From: an uncultured Erythrobacter sp.
Lineage (GTDB): Bacteria; Pseudomonadota; Alphaproteobacteria; Sphingomonadales; Sphingomonadaceae
Direction: 5' to 3'
Length of the DNA stretch: 64,000 nucleotides
Assembly (NCBI RefSeq): GCF_947502395.1
Contig: NZ_CANMZM010000002.1
Location: forward strand, 971,986-1,035,985
Shown: piece after piece, positions 49,558 to 60,162 of the stretch
How the letters are laid out: every line of letters begins with the position of its first letter
Numbering within the stretch: the first letter of the stretch is position 1
Notes under the pieces: model-generated
What the model was told of the DNA's origin: nothing
Database searches by the model: none
The model's input: the letters and a program-made list of their open reading frames with translations, nothing else
Program-made: the position numbers and the translations under genes

Positions 49558-50721
49558 ATGAAACGTAACTATCTTATCGCAATAGTCGGCATCCTTGTTC
49601 TGGCGGCCGTATCTGCTTGGGGCTTCTGGCCGTCAGGGTCTGCCGACCACTCCGAAGAAGGACAGAGCGAAGAGGAAGGCGGAGCAGAAACCGAAGGTTC
49701 CGAAGGCGCTTTGCAAATTAGCGAAGAGCAAATCGCGGTTTCCTCCATCGAAATCGAAGCTGTTCAGTTTGGTGCTGTTACAGAGATCGTATTCCCCGCA
49801 ACGGTCGCAGCCGCGCCCAACGCCAGCGCGCGAATCGATGCACGTGCCTCGGGGGTCGTGCGGAGCGTGAACAAGATGCTTGGCGATTATGTCAGGCAGG
49901 GGGAAGCGATCGCGCGGATCGAGAGCGCTGATGCTGCCGGACTGGCTGCGCAGGTCGCGGCCGCGCGTGCGCGGGTAAATGAACTTTCTGCACTCTATGA
50001 CCGGGAAAAACGGCTGTTCGAGGCCAATGTGACGGCTCGGCAGGATCTCGAAGCTGCGCAGGCGAATCTGCAGGTGGCAAGGTCCGAACTTTCCCGCGCG
50101 CAAGCCGCATCCGCAGCTGCTGGTGTCAGCGGAGATGGACGGTCGCTCGCTGTGACGAGCCCGATTTCAGGGCAGATCACCAGCGCGCCGATCGTGCTGG
50201 GCTCCTACGTCTCAGCCGGTGAAGAGATGTTCCAGATCGTGAACGCGAGCGGCTTGCAAGTGCAGGTTGCTCTGCCCGCCAGCGATGCCGTGAGAATTAG
50301 GCCCGGCGACGAGGCAACGCTCGAATTCGGAGAGGAGCGGGAGATCGGCGGACGTGTGCGCTCGATAACCCCCGCGCTCGATCCGGAAAGCCGAAGCGCC
50401 ACCGCTATTATTTCCCTTGCGAATGCAGTGCCCGGATTACAGCCAGGCGCATTCTTGCAGGCGCGTATTCGGCCTTCCGGAGAGACCGATGCGACTGCCA
50501 TCTCGGTGCCTGAGGCAGCCGTTCAGATGGTCGAAGGGCGCGAAGTCGTGTTCGTTCGCACCCAGACTGGCTTTCGGGCGACGCCTGTCGTGACGGGATC
50601 GCGCTCGGGAGGGCGCATCGTGATTGTGTCAGGATTGCAGAATGGCCAGCGGATCGCGACCGAAAACGCCTTCCTGCTCAAAGCCGAACTCGGAAAAGAG
50701 GAAGCCGAACATGGACATTGA
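49558..50721 (+). CDS. czcB: Periplasmic adaptor (membrane fusion) protein CzcB
   Basis: A 387-residue adaptor with an N-terminal membrane anchor (about 5-22), an acidic linker (about 25-52, Glu-rich), a barrel-sandwich hybrid (ASGVVRSVNKMLGDYVRQGEAIARI), an alpha-hairpin (about 115-190) and a beta-barrel. It joins CzcA to CzcC. The Met at 49558 is preferred to 49543. It overlaps czcA by 11 bp. Confidence 0.92.
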   Translation: MKRNYLIAIVGILVLAAVSAWGFWPSGSADHSEEGQSEEEGGAETEGSEGALQISEEQIAVSSIEIEAVQFGAVTEIVFPATVAAAPNASARIDARASGVVRSVNKMLGDYVRQGEAIARIESADAAGLAAQVAAARARVNELSALYDREKRLFEANVTARQDLEAAQANLQVARSELSRAQAASAAAGVSGDGRSLAVTSPISGQITSAPIVLGSYVSAGEEMFQIVNASGLQVQVALPASDAVRIRPGDEATLEFGEEREIGGRVRSITPALDPESRSATAIISLANAVPGLQPGAFLQARIRPSGETDATAISVPEAAVQMVEGREVVFVRTQTGFRATPVVTGSRSGGRIVIVSGLQNGQRIATENAFLLKAELGKEEAEHGH

Positions 50722-53700
50722 TCGTTCTGAAAGCGGCTTCGAAAAAGAGCGCAACAACAATGGCGGCCTGATTGGCGGCGTCCTTGATTGGTCGGTGCGC
50801 AATCGCTGGGCGGTCGTGGCCCTTGCCCTAGGTGTAGCCATCTGGGGCGCCTTCAATCTTGCGAAACTGCCAATCGATGCGGTGCCGGACATCACAAATG
50901 TTCAGGTGCAGATCAACACCGAAGCACCGGCGCTTTCACCCTCACAGATCGAAACGCAGGTAACCTTCCCTGTCGAGACGGGCCTCGCCGGGATCGAGGG
51001 ACTGGAGATGACCCGCTCGATCTCGCGCAACGGCTTCAGTCAGGTTTCGGCGATTTTCGAAGAGGGCACCGACATCTACTTTGCGCGCTCGCAGGTTGAA
51101 GAACGGCTTGCCACGCTCGCCTCTTCGCTTCCTGCAGGCGCGGAGCCGTCGATGGGGCCAATTGCGACCGGCCTTGGCGAAGTCTTGATGTATACCATCG
51201 AATTCGAGCATCCGGGTGGAACGGATGCGCCAAAAGGCGGCGCCATTGGCTGGCAGAATGACGGCAGCTTTGTCACCGACCGGGGCGAGCGATTGGACAC
51301 GGAGGTGGCGAGAGCCGCCTATCTGCGCACGGTGCAGGACTGGGTGGTTGCGCCGCTGATGCGATCAGCCGACGGTGTCGCAGGCGTCGACTCGATCGGC
51401 GGCTTTGATAAGCAATATCTGGTGCAGCCCGACCCGGATCGTCTGGGCGGCTACGGTGTTTCACTCGACCAGTTGATTACTGCGCTCGAAGTGGCAAACC
51501 AGGCGGAAGGCGCGAACTTCGTCGAACGTGCCGGCGAAGCGCTCTTGGCCCGTGTCGATTCCCGGCTGAATTCGGTAGAAGACATCGAGCAGGCGGTGGT
51601 GACGACCCGCGAAGGCGTGCCGATCCGCGTAGGCGATGTTGCCACAGTCGAGATTGGCGGTGACCTTCGCACAGGGGCTGCCTCGCTGAACGGCGATGAA
51701 GCGGTCGTCGGAACTGTCCTGATGCGAGCGGGCGAGAACAGCCGAACCGTTGCCGCTGGCGCTGCAGAAAGACTTGAGGAAGTTCGTGCATCGCTGCCTG
51801 CCGGAGTGGTGGCTGAGATTGTCTACAACCGATCCACTTTGGTCGATGCGACCATCGCTACGGTTCGCAACAATCTGGTCGAGGGCGCTTTGCTCGTTAT
51901 CGTCGTGTTGTTCCTGCTACTTGGAAACATACGCGCCGCAATCATTGCCGCATTGGTCATTCCTCTCTCGATGCTGATGGCAGCCATCGGAATGAACCGG
52001 CTCGGCGTATCTGGCAATCTGATGAGCCTTGGCGCGCTCGATTTCGGCCTCATCGTCGATGGTGCTGTTATCATTGTCGAGAACAGTATCGCACGCCTTG
52101 CCCATAGGCAGGAGCTTGAAGGACGCCTGCTAACGCTGCGTGAACGCCTCGTGGAGACCCGCGCAGCGGCGCATGAGATGATCAAGCCGACCGTCTACGG
52201 TCAGGCGATCATCTTTCTGGTCTTTGCGCCTCTTCTCACCTTCACCGGTGTGGAAGGCAAAACCTTCACGCCCATGGCCATCACCGTTATGCTTGCCCTG
52301 GCTTCGGCTTTCATCCTGTCACTGACTTTTGTCCCTGCGATGATCGCTCTCTTGCTGAACAAAAAAATCAACGAGAAAGAAGTGAAGCCAATTCGCGTGG
52401 CAAAAGAACGCTATGGCCCGCTACTGCGTAAGGCCCTGGTCCGTCCATGGCCGGTCATCGGCACCGGTGTCGGCGTATTTGCACTTGCAGCGCTGGTCTT
52501 CAGCTTCATTGGCAGCGAATTCACGCCGCAACTCGACGAGCGAGATCTGGCGGTGCAGTCGCTGCGCATCCCATCCACCCCATTGGAGCAGTCGCTCGCT
52601 ATGCAGCGCCAGGTCGAGGCGCGCCTCACACAATTCCCACAGGTCGAGCTGGTGTTTTCGCGCACCGGCACGGCCGAGGTCGCAACCGATCCCATGCCGC
52701 CGAACATCTCGGATGCCTATGTGATCCTCAAGCCACGCGAGGAATGGCCCGATCCCTCGCTGTCCAAGGAAGAGCTGGTTAGCGAGATGGAAGAAGCGCT
52801 CGGCGGCCTCGTCGGCAATCTCTACGAGTTCAGCCAGCCCATCGAACTGCGCTTCAACGAGCTTATCGCCGGTGTCCGCGGCGATGTGGCGGTCAAGCTC
52901 TATGGCGATGATCTTACAGCCATGACTTCAGCTGCAAACGAAGTCGCCGCCGTGCTGCGCGGCGTCGAAGGCGCGGCCGACGTCAAGGTCCAGCAGGTCG
53001 CTGGCTTCCCGACACTCGATATCGCCTTTGATCGGCCCACGATCGCGCGCTACGGTCTAAGCGTCGAGGAGGTGGCGCAGTCCGTTGCCATCGCGCTTGG
53101 CGGTCGCAACGCCGGCCTTGTGTTCGAAGGCGATCGCCGGTTCGATGTCGTCGTCAGATTGTCTGATGCCAATCGCAACGATTTCGACCAGCTCGGCACC
53201 TTGCCAATTGTTCTACCCAATGGGGGAAGCATCCCGCTCAGAGCCGTAGCTCAATTCGAGGTCGTCGATGGGCTGGCCGAGGTCCGGCGCGAACAGGGCC
53301 GAAGACTGGTTATCGTATCCGCCAATGTGCGGGAACGTGATCTTGGCTCATTTGTCGAGCAGGCCCAGTCCGAAGTGGCCGCAAACGTCGATCTGCCATC
53401 CGCCTCGTTTATCGAATGGGGCGGGCAGTATCAGAACTTGCAGCAAGCGCAGCAGCGCCTGCTGATCGTGGTTCCGCTCGCCTTCGCGGTCATCCTGTTG
53501 CTGCTCTACATGGCGGTCGGCGGATGGGTTTCGGCGCTTGCGGTGTTCAGCGCGATTCCGATGGCACTGGCTGGCGGGGTCTTCTTTCTGGCCCTGAGAG
53601 GCATGCCATTCTCGATCTCGGCGGCCGTGGGTTTCATTGCTCTATCCGGCGTGGCCACCTTGAATGGTCTCGTCATGATAACCGCGATCAAGCAGCGGCT

Positions 53701-53986
53701 CGAAAAGGGTTTGGAGCTTGGTGAAGCGATTGTCGAAGGCGCAATTGCACGCCTCCGCCCGGTTCTGATGACGGCGCTCGTCGCCTCGCTCGGCTTCGTT
53801 CCGATGGCGCTTGCGACCGGAACCGGTGCCGAGGTGCAGCGCCCGCTCGCCACGGTTGTGATCGGCGGGTTGATAACGGCAACAGCGCTCACGCTGTTCG
53901 TGCTGCCTGCCATTGTGAGCCTGATTTTCGCGCAGAAGTCGCGGCGTAACGGTTCTTTGGACACGCCGGGCCCTGTCGATGCGTGA
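50711..53986 (+). CDS. czcA: CzcA-type heavy-metal efflux RND pump
   Basis: A 1091-residue RND proton antiporter that exports divalent cations. The TM4 motif DFGLIVDGAVIIVEN is the HME1-3 (Czc/Cnr/Ncc) signature with the two proton-relay Asp residues, in contrast to the CusA-type motif in the second pump of this window. Twelve transmembrane segments and two large periplasmic loops are as usual. The start at 50711 overlaps czcB; an earlier start at 50624 lies inside czcB. Confidence 0.95.
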   Translation: MDIDRSESGFEKERNNNGGLIGGVLDWSVRNRWAVVALALGVAIWGAFNLAKLPIDAVPDITNVQVQINTEAPALSPSQIETQVTFPVETGLAGIEGLEMTRSISRNGFSQVSAIFEEGTDIYFARSQVEERLATLASSLPAGAEPSMGPIATGLGEVLMYTIEFEHPGGTDAPKGGAIGWQNDGSFVTDRGERLDTEVARAAYLRTVQDWVVAPLMRSADGVAGVDSIGGFDKQYLVQPDPDRLGGYGVSLDQLITALEVANQAEGANFVERAGEALLARVDSRLNSVEDIEQAVVTTREGVPIRVGDVATVEIGGDLRTGAASLNGDEAVVGTVLMRAGENSRTVAAGAAERLEEVRASLPAGVVAEIVYNRSTLVDATIATVRNNLVEGALLVIVVLFLLLGNIRAAIIAALVIPLSMLMAAIGMNRLGVSGNLMSLGALDFGLIVDGAVIIVENSIARLAHRQELEGRLLTLRERLVETRAAAHEMIKPTVYGQAIIFLVFAPLLTFTGVEGKTFTPMAITVMLALASAFILSLTFVPAMIALLLNKKINEKEVKPIRVAKERYGPLLRKALVRPWPVIGTGVGVFALAALVFSFIGSEFTPQLDERDLAVQSLRIPSTPLEQSLAMQRQVEARLTQFPQVELVFSRTGTAEVATDPMPPNISDAYVILKPREEWPDPSLSKEELVSEMEEALGGLVGNLYEFSQPIELRFNELIAGVRGDVAVKLYGDDLTAMTSAANEVAAVLRGVEGAADVKVQQVAGFPTLDIAFDRPTIARYGLSVEEVAQSVAIALGGRNAGLVFEGDRRFDVVVRLSDANRNDFDQLGTLPIVLPNGGSIPLRAVAQFEVVDGLAEVRREQGRRLVIVSANVRERDLGSFVEQAQSEVAANVDLPSASFIEWGGQYQNLQQAQQRLLIVVPLAFAVILLLLYMAVGGWVSALAVFSAIPMALAGGVFFLALRGMPFSISAAVGFIALSGVATLNGLVMITAIKQRLEKGLELGEAIVEGAIARLRPVLMTALVASLGFVPMALATGTGAEVQRPLATVVIGGLITATALTLFVLPAIVSLIFAQKSRRNGSLDTPGPVDA

Positions 53987-54045
53987 CGTCTCGACCGGCT
54001 AGGAGCATGCATAAACTCAAGAAGTTGGCTTAAAGGAGAGTAGAT

Positions 54046-54471
54046 ATGAAGAATATCAATATATTACCGACAATAGTCGGCATTATGACGATCTCGATAG
54101 CTCCTGTATCGGCACAGGAGCAGACTACGCCGGCTCCGATCGCCGGCGTCTGGAGCATCGGTGAAACGCGGTCCTGCGACAGCGGGCCGGCATGGGTGTT
54201 TTTCGCAGATGGCTTTTATGCCGAAGTGCAGCTTCCGGACGGTGCGCCCGCCGCTGTAGGCGTCTGGCGCGACGAGGGCGACGCCATCGCTTACACGCAT
54301 GCCCACATGCCGTTCGAAGGTCATGAGCGGCCGATGAGAATTCGTCATTTGACCATTGAAGAGCGTAGCGCCGAGCGGTTGACGATGCGGAATTTTCGCG
54401 GCGATGCGCGCGTGTTTCACCGCTGTCCGGCAAGCTCTGTTCAAAAGCCAAATGGTCGCTCAGGCCATTAA
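54046..54471 (+). CDS. Exported protein of unknown function
   Basis: A 141-residue protein with a signal peptide (about 1-23, ending SAQEQ) and a small beta-rich domain: GVWSIGETRSCDSGPAWVFFADGFYAE, VGVWRDEGDAIAYTHAHMPF. It has two Cys residues that could form a disulfide. AAAGGAGAG gives a good ribosome site. It lies after czcA and before the CDF gene, and may belong to the metal response. No family recognised. Confidence 0.78.
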   Translation: MKNINILPTIVGIMTISIAPVSAQEQTTPAPIAGVWSIGETRSCDSGPAWVFFADGFYAEVQLPDGAPAAVGVWRDEGDAIAYTHAHMPFEGHERPMRIRHLTIEERSAERLTMRNFRGDARVFHRCPASSVQKPNGRSGH

Positions 54472-54536
54472 ACACGACAATCGGCGGACATCGAAATCAC
54501 CCCAAGAATGGCGAAAGGTTTAAGAAGGGAAATACC

Positions 54537-55160
54537 ATGAGCGGCGAGCATGAATTCGAGCTGGATACTGCTGAAAAGCGCCGAACTTTGTGGATTGTCC
54601 TGTGGCTTAATGTCGCGTTGGCCGTCGGTTTCTTGTTCGCCGGATACTTTGCCGACTCTAACGCGCTTCTCGCCAATGGTCTCGACAATGCATCTGATGC
54701 TCTTGTCTATGTCCTGAGCCTTTTCGCACTTAGCCGTTCTCGAGTGTGGAAGCGCAACGCGGCTCGCCTTTCAGGTGGCTTGCTCCTGTTGTTTGCCGTT
54801 GGCGTCATTGCCGATGCAATACGTCGCTTTCTGGAGGGCTCGGACCCTGGCGGCATCGAGATGATGGCCATGGCTGCGATCGCAGCCGTAGTGAACCTCA
54901 TTTGCCTTCGCCTGCTGCAAAACCTCCAGCAGAAGGACGTCAATCTGCGAGCCGCAACGACTTTTAGCTTCAACGATTTTGTCGCTAATGGCGGGATTAT
55001 TGTCGCAGGACTGGTCGTCATGCTTACTGGTGCGAATTGGCCAGATCTACTGGTCGGCGTCGCTGTTGCCGGGATCGCGATCTATGGCGGGATCGATATC
55101 CTGCGCGATGCGCACATGGACCAGCACGATGAAGAAGGCACGACCCACAGTGAGAACTAG
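54537..55160 (+). CDS. Short cation diffusion facilitator (CDF) exporter
   Basis: A 207-residue inner-membrane protein with six predicted helices. TM2 has GLDNASDALVYVLSLFALSRSR, and TM5 has FNDFVANGGIIVAGL, the places of the CDF zinc site, although the usual His is Asn/Asp here. The C-terminal cytoplasmic dimerisation domain of usual CDFs (about 90 residues) is missing; the protein ends in a His/Asp/Glu-rich tail (DAHMDQHDEEGTTH). It should export Zn or Co/Cd to the periplasm, where CzcCBA takes over. Confidence 0.85.
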   Translation: MSGEHEFELDTAEKRRTLWIVLWLNVALAVGFLFAGYFADSNALLANGLDNASDALVYVLSLFALSRSRVWKRNAARLSGGLLLLFAVGVIADAIRRFLEGSDPGGIEMMAMAAIAAVVNLICLRLLQNLQQKDVNLRAATTFSFNDFVANGGIIVAGLVVMLTGANWPDLLVGVAVAGIAIYGGIDILRDAHMDQHDEEGTTHSEN

Positions 55161-55204
55161 AGCCAATTGCTCGTGGGCTTTATGCTGGCTCTCACCTCAA
55201 ACTC

Positions 55205-55951
55205 TTATGCAAACTGCGGCTTTGCCAGCATCCAAATCGCCATGCCGATCATGAACAGGTTTTCGGTCAGCGAAACAAAGCCGAGCGGCACGTTGCTGTC
55301 CCCACCGACGCACGCGCATTTAAGTTCACGCTTGTCGATGTAGACCGCCTTGAACACGCTCGCTGCTCCGATTGTGCCGATGAAAAGCGCTACCGGAATC
55401 GAAATGATGTTTAGCACGTGCGCAGTCATCAGCACCCCGGCAAGCCCCTCGGCGAAGGGGTAGATGTACCCGTAGGGCACCCACCGTCTTGCGAGCAGGT
55501 CATAATTCAGGAACATGGTCGAGAAGCTCTCTACGTCGCGCAGTTTGAGATAAGCGAGGCCGCACATCGAGAAGCTTACGAACCACTCGGCAGAAAGGAT
55601 CGAGACAGGCTGCCCATTGGCAACCCAGGCCGCTGCAAAGGCCATAAGAGCCATCATACCAAACAGCACAACGACAGGTCGATAGGTAATCCCGTCCTTC
55701 TCGACCGCATTCCCGAAATGGGCCGCGAGATCAGTGTATCCGCCTATGCGCTTGTCGCCGATCCAGGCTTGCGGTGTAGTTTTGACACTGTGCTCGTCCT
55801 TGAAAGCATCGGTTTCTTCACGCGTTGTCAGATGATGATCTTCGACCCTGTAGCCTTTGCGCTCAAGCAACCACTTGGCCTTCAGGCCTGACGGACAAAG
55901 ATGATCGGGCATCACCATGCGATAGAGTTTTGCTGTTTTCATTTGAGTCAT
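55205..55951 (-). CDS. Glutaredoxin-MauE/DoxX fusion membrane protein
   Basis: A 248-residue protein. The N-terminal glutaredoxin-like domain (about 1-80) has a single-Cys active site CPSG and the cis-Pro motif TTPQAWIGDKRIGGYTDL. The C-terminal part is a MauE/DoxX-like redox-associated membrane domain with four helices and the pair CACVGG near the end. It may pass electrons to periplasmic thiols under copper stress. The start at 55951 follows from the glutaredoxin fold; the longer frame to 56125 lies in the neighbouring gene. It is the last gene of the cus operon. Confidence 0.82.
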   Translation of the reverse strand: MTQMKTAKLYRMVMPDHLCPSGLKAKWLLERKGYRVEDHHLTTREETDAFKDEHSVKTTPQAWIGDKRIGGYTDLAAHFGNAVEKDGITYRPVVVLFGMMALMAFAAAWVANGQPVSILSAEWFVSFSMCGLAYLKLRDVESFSTMFLNYDLLARRWVPYGYIYPFAEGLAGVLMTAHVLNIISIPVALFIGTIGAASVFKAVYIDKRELKCACVGGDSNVPLGFVSLTENLFMIGMAIWMLAKPQFA

Positions 55952-55973
55952 CTCTGATTGCCTCGACGAAGTC

Positions 55974-56609
55974 TTAGTGTTGCTGGGATAGATGCCCTGG
56001 CCCGTGGGACAGTTCCGCTCCCCAATACCCTTGCAGGACCACAGCGATGGCAGCGATTGACAGACCTGTGCGTAGGGTTCTTCGCGCATGGTCAGGAGGT
56101 CTCGCTGCGAGTAGCGCAAGACCAATCGACAAAACGGCCAGTCCCGTTCCGACCCACCTGTGCTGTTGCATCAGGGCTTCTCCTCCCATCCACATGCCAG
56201 TGTGTATCCAGCCAAAGAGAGCTGCAATGACTGTTCCAGCGGCAGCGAAATAAAGGATGATGCGGACGGTCTGTTCCAGACCGGAGTTGGGGCGAAGGAT
56301 CAGCAAGGCCTCAACCGCAGCAGCCAACAAGAGCAGCGCAATCGGGAAGTGAACTGTGGCCGGGTGCAGCATACGCAGCGTTTCGAGAGCCGAACCGACC
56401 TCATCAGCAAGTTCGATCTCGCCCCCTGCTGCGTCCGCTTTCTTGGCAGCTGGCTCATCTCCTACCGCTTGCGCAACAGGCTTTTGCGCCGCCGCAGCGG
56501 TGCCATGTTGCTCATCGCCATGCGCCCAAACAGGCACACTTGTGAAAGCCGAAAACATCGCAATGCACAAAATCATCATTCTGGCGATAATTGTCATAAG
56601 TGCCTTCAC
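55974..56609 (-). CDS. DUF2231-like membrane protein
   Basis: A 211-residue protein: signal peptide or first helix (about 8-29), a hydrophilic Ala/Lys/Glu-rich linker with a HGDEQHGT segment, then four transmembrane helices with the typical LHPATVHFPIALLLLAA beginning of DUF2231. Heme or redox roles have been suggested for such membrane domains; the function here is unknown. It follows the cusF-like gene. Confidence 0.75.
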   Translation of the reverse strand: MKALMTIIARMMILCIAMFSAFTSVPVWAHGDEQHGTAAAAQKPVAQAVGDEPAAKKADAAGGEIELADEVGSALETLRMLHPATVHFPIALLLLAAAVEALLILRPNSGLEQTVRIILYFAAAGTVIAALFGWIHTGMWMGGEALMQQHRWVGTGLAVLSIGLALLAARPPDHARRTLRTGLSIAAIAVVLQGYWGAELSHGPGHLSQQH

Positions 56610-56638
56610 CTCGTCTGTTTTCCGCCTTGGAATACGAC

Positions 56639-57016
56639 CTACTGCTTGGTCAGCGCGGTAATCGTGTTGCCGTCTTCGGTTGCCTCGACTGTAAACTCGA
56701 TTGTATCACCCACAACCACATCGCCGCGCACGTCTTCGCTGGCATCGAAAGCCATCACCATCTGAGGCCAGCCAAGCTCTGCAACGGGTTCGTGATCGAC
56801 AGTGAGAGTGCCTGCCTCGGGATCAATGGCGGTTACGGTACCGATGGCACTGGCGGTTTTTGCACCCTCGCTCTCATCCATCGCTGACATATCATGTCCT
56901 TCCATCGACATCTCGTCCGCGCCCATTTCGTCCATGGTCTCCATCTCCTGCCCGCTGTCGCAAGCAGCGAGGGCCAAGGGCGCGGCCAGCAACATAACTA
57001 GGTTTGAGGTACGCAT
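56639..57016 (-). CDS. cusF: CusF-like copper-binding lipoprotein
   Basis: A 125-residue protein with a lipobox (LALAAC, Cys19), a Met/His/Asp/Glu-rich linker (about 25-50, with [22 protein letters not shown]) and a CusF OB-fold domain. The copper site is [12 protein letters not shown], with the Trp and Met residues of CusF. It should pass Cu(I) or Ag(I) to CusBA. It overlaps cusA by 19 bp. Confidence 0.88.
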   Translation of the reverse strand: MRTSNLVMLLAAPLALAACDSGQEMETMDEMGADEMSMEGHDMSAMDESEGAKTASAIGTVTAIDPEAGTLTVDHEPVAELGWPQMVMAFDASEDVRGDVVVGDTIEFTVEATEDGNTITALTKQ

Positions 57017-60000
57017 TCAGTTTCTCCTTCGGATTGTGTTGGCCGATCGGGCCGGGGGCGCCGCATCAAGAGATATGCGGCGGGGATAACGAACATGGAA
57101 AGCAGCGGCGCGGTGATCATGCCGCCCACCATCGGTGCAGCGATGCGGCTCATGACCTCCGATCCTGCGCCGGTTCCAATGAGGATCGGGAAGAGACCGG
57201 CAAGAATGACGGCCACGGTCATTGCCTTGGGACGCACGCGCAAAAGAGCGCCCTCCCTGATCGCTTCGCCCACGCCGTCCGCATCGAGGGCACCGCTGCG
57301 CCGGGCCAGTGCAGACTTGAGGTAGATCAGCATGATGACGCCGAATTCCGCTGATACCCCGGCAAGGGCGATGAAACCCACCGATGTCGCAACAGACTGG
57401 TTGTAGCCCATCAGATAGAGCAGCCAGAAGCCGCCGGTGAGTGCAAAGGGCAGCGTGCCCATAACCAGAAGCGCTTCGTCGAACCGGCGGAAGATCAGAT
57501 AGAGCAGGATGAAGATGATGCCGAGCGTTGCGGGAATGACGACCTGCAACCGCTCATTCGCGCGAGTGAGATATTCAAATTGGCCCGCATAGGAAATGCT
57601 CACACCGGCAGGCAGATCGACGCCCTCTGACACCGCCGCCTGAAGATCGCTTACGACCGAAGTCAAATCGCGCCCGCGCGTGTCGACATAGACCACGCTG
57701 ATGAGACGGCCCTGCTCATTCTTGAGCATAGGAGGGCCATCGCTGACGCTCACCTGTGCGACCGTTCCGAGCGTGATTTGCTGGCCTGACGGGGTTAACA
57801 AAGGCAGCGCGCGCAGTTCTCCGAGGCTGTCGCGGATCTCGCGCGGATAGCGGACATTGATGGGATATCGCGCCAGCCCTTCGACCGTTCTGCCGATATT
57901 TGCGCCGCCGATCGCGCCTGACACAATCTGCTGAACATCGGCGATGTTCAGCCCGAAACGCGCCGCAGCGACCCGGTCGATGTCCACATCGACATAGCGG
58001 CCTCCCGATAGACGCTCTGCCAAAGCGGAACTGACGCCGGGAACCTGTTTTGCGACATTCTCGACCTGCAAAGCCACGCGCTCAATTTCGGCAAGGTCTT
58101 CGCCGGACACTTTCACACCGATTGGGCTCTTGATACCGGTCGCGAGCATGTCGATGCGGTTGCGGATCGGTGGCACCCAGACATTGGCCAGCCCCGGCAC
58201 CTGCACTGCACGATCAAGCTCTTCGACGAGCTTCTCTGGCGTCATTCCCGGCCGCCAGTCTTCGCGCGGTTTGAAGCGGATCGTTGTCTCGAACATCGTG
58301 AGCGGTGCAGGGTCGGTCGCTGTATCGGCCCGCCCCGCTTTCCCGAACACGGTGTCGACTTCCGGCACAGATTTGATCAGTCGGTCTGTCCGCTGAAGCA
58401 ATGCGGACGCTTCACCGGGAGATAGGCCGGGCAGCGCGCTCGGCATGTAAAGGAGGTCGCCTTCATCGAGCGGCGGCAGGAATTCTCCTCCCAGACGGGT
58501 GAACGGGACCAGCGCTGTAAGGAATACAAGGCCTGCCACAACCAAAGTGGTTTTCGGTCGGCGCATTACCCAATCAAGACCCGGCCGATAGGCCTTGGTA
58601 AGCACGCGATTGAGGACGTTGGTGTCCTCCTTGGGTATCTTCCCGCGGATCAGCCAGCCCATCAACACAGGGACTAGTGTCACCGACAGAATGGCGGCCG
58701 CCGCCATGGCATAGGTCTTTGTAAAGGCCAGCGGTGAAAACAGGCGGCCCTCCTGCGCCTGCAAAGTAAACACCGGAAGGAACGAGAGCGTGATGATGAG
58801 AAGGCTGAAGAACAGCGCTGGCCCCACTTCTTTCGATGCTTCCGCGATCAGCTTCCAGCGCTCATCGTTGGACTTCTGTTCGCCCGGATGGTCCTCTTCC
58901 CAATGCTCGATGTGTTTGTGCGCGTTCTCAATCATGACGATGGCAGCGTCCACCATCGCGCCGATCGCGATGGCTATGCCGCCCAAGGACATGATGTTCG
59001 CATCGACCCCTTGAAAACGCATCACGATAAAGGCCGCCAGCACCCCCAATGGAAGCGTGACGATAGCCACCAGTGCTGATCGCACATGCCACAAGAACAG
59101 CGCGCATACGATCGCAACGATGATGAATTCGGCAATAAGTTTTCCGGTCAGGTTTTCGATCGAGGCATCGATCAGCTTCGAGCGATCATAGGTCGTGACA
59201 ATCTCGACCCCTTCAGGAAGACTGGCTTGGAGCACGTCGAGCTTCTCTTCGACAGCCGCGATGGTTGCCCGCGCATCTTCGCCCTGTCTGAGCACAACAA
59301 TACCGCCTGCGACTTCGCCTTCGCCATTGAGTTCGGCGATCCCTCGCCGCATTTCGGGGCCAAGCTGGATCGTGGCGATATCGGATAGAGTAACCGGTAT
59401 ACCGTTCCCGACTGATTTGAGTGGGATCTGCCGGAAGTCGTCGAGAGACGTGAGATAGCCTGATGCGCGGACCATAAACTCGGCCTCACCCATTTCAACC
59501 ACCGATCCGCCAGCCTCCTGATTGGAAGCTTGTATGGCGCGCACGACATCGCTGTAAGTGACGCCAAGCGAAGCCATCCGGTAGGGTTCCAGCACGACCT
59601 GGTACTGCTTGACCATGCCGCCCACGCTGGCGACCTCTGCGATGCCCGGAATGGTCTGAAGCTCATAGCGCAGGAACCAGTCCTGAAGGCTTCTGAGCCC
59701 AGCAAGGTCGCTGTTCCCAGTTCGGTCAACCAACGCATATTCGTAAATCCAGCCCACGCCCGTCGCGTCCGGCCCGAGCGAGCTGGTCACACCTTCGGGC
59801 AATTCGTTTTGCACCTGGTTGAGATATTCGAGCACGCGCGAACGCGCCCAGTAGAGGTCCGTCCCATCCTCGAAGATCACATAGACGAAGCTGTCGCCGA
59901 ACATCGAATACCCGCGCACTGTTTCCGCGCCCGGCACCGAAAGCATCGTGGTTGCGAGCGGGTATGTGACCTGATCCTCAACGATGCGCGGAGCTTGGCC

Positions 60001-60162
60001 CGGATAATTAGACCGCACCACGACTTGCACATCAGACAGATCGGGGATCGCATCGACCGGCGTTGCGCGCACCGCCCAGAAGCCGGCGAGCGTGACCGCG
60101 ACGGCCGCCAGAACGATGAAAAACCGATTGGCGATCGACGCGTCAATAATCCGCGCAATCAT
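56998..60162 (-). CDS. cusA: CusA-type Cu(I)/Ag(I) efflux RND pump
   Basis: A 1054-residue RND antiporter. The TM4 motif [20 protein letters not shown] is the HME4 signature of monovalent cation pumps, unlike CzcA at 50711. The rest follows the family over full length. The start at 60162 overlaps cusB (ATGA); the longer frame to 60300 lies inside cusB. Confidence 0.94.
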   Translation of the reverse strand: MIARIIDASIANRFFIVLAAVAVTLAGFWAVRATPVDAIPDLSDVQVVVRSNYPGQAPRIVEDQVTYPLATTMLSVPGAETVRGYSMFGDSFVYVIFEDGTDLYWARSRVLEYLNQVQNELPEGVTSSLGPDATGVGWIYEYALVDRTGNSDLAGLRSLQDWFLRYELQTIPGIAEVASVGGMVKQYQVVLEPYRMASLGVTYSDVVRAIQASNQEAGGSVVEMGEAEFMVRASGYLTSLDDFRQIPLKSVGNGIPVTLSDIATIQLGPEMRRGIAELNGEGEVAGGIVVLRQGEDARATIAAVEEKLDVLQASLPEGVEIVTTYDRSKLIDASIENLTGKLIAEFIIVAIVCALFLWHVRSALVAIVTLPLGVLAAFIVMRFQGVDANIMSLGGIAIAIGAMVDAAIVMIENAHKHIEHWEEDHPGEQKSNDERWKLIAEASKEVGPALFFSLLIITLSFLPVFTLQAQEGRLFSPLAFTKTYAMAAAAILSVTLVPVLMGWLIRGKIPKEDTNVLNRVLTKAYRPGLDWVMRRPKTTLVVAGLVFLTALVPFTRLGGEFLPPLDEGDLLYMPSALPGLSPGEASALLQRTDRLIKSVPEVDTVFGKAGRADTATDPAPLTMFETTIRFKPREDWRPGMTPEKLVEELDRAVQVPGLANVWVPPIRNRIDMLATGIKSPIGVKVSGEDLAEIERVALQVENVAKQVPGVSSALAERLSGGRYVDVDIDRVAAARFGLNIADVQQIVSGAIGGANIGRTVEGLARYPINVRYPREIRDSLGELRALPLLTPSGQQITLGTVAQVSVSDGPPMLKNEQGRLISVVYVDTRGRDLTSVVSDLQAAVSEGVDLPAGVSISYAGQFEYLTRANERLQVVIPATLGIIFILLYLIFRRFDEALLVMGTLPFALTGGFWLLYLMGYNQSVATSVGFIALAGVSAEFGVIMLIYLKSALARRSGALDADGVGEAIREGALLRVRPKAMTVAVILAGLFPILIGTGAGSEVMSRIAAPMVGGMITAPLLSMFVIPAAYLLMRRPRPDRPTQSEGETECVPQT

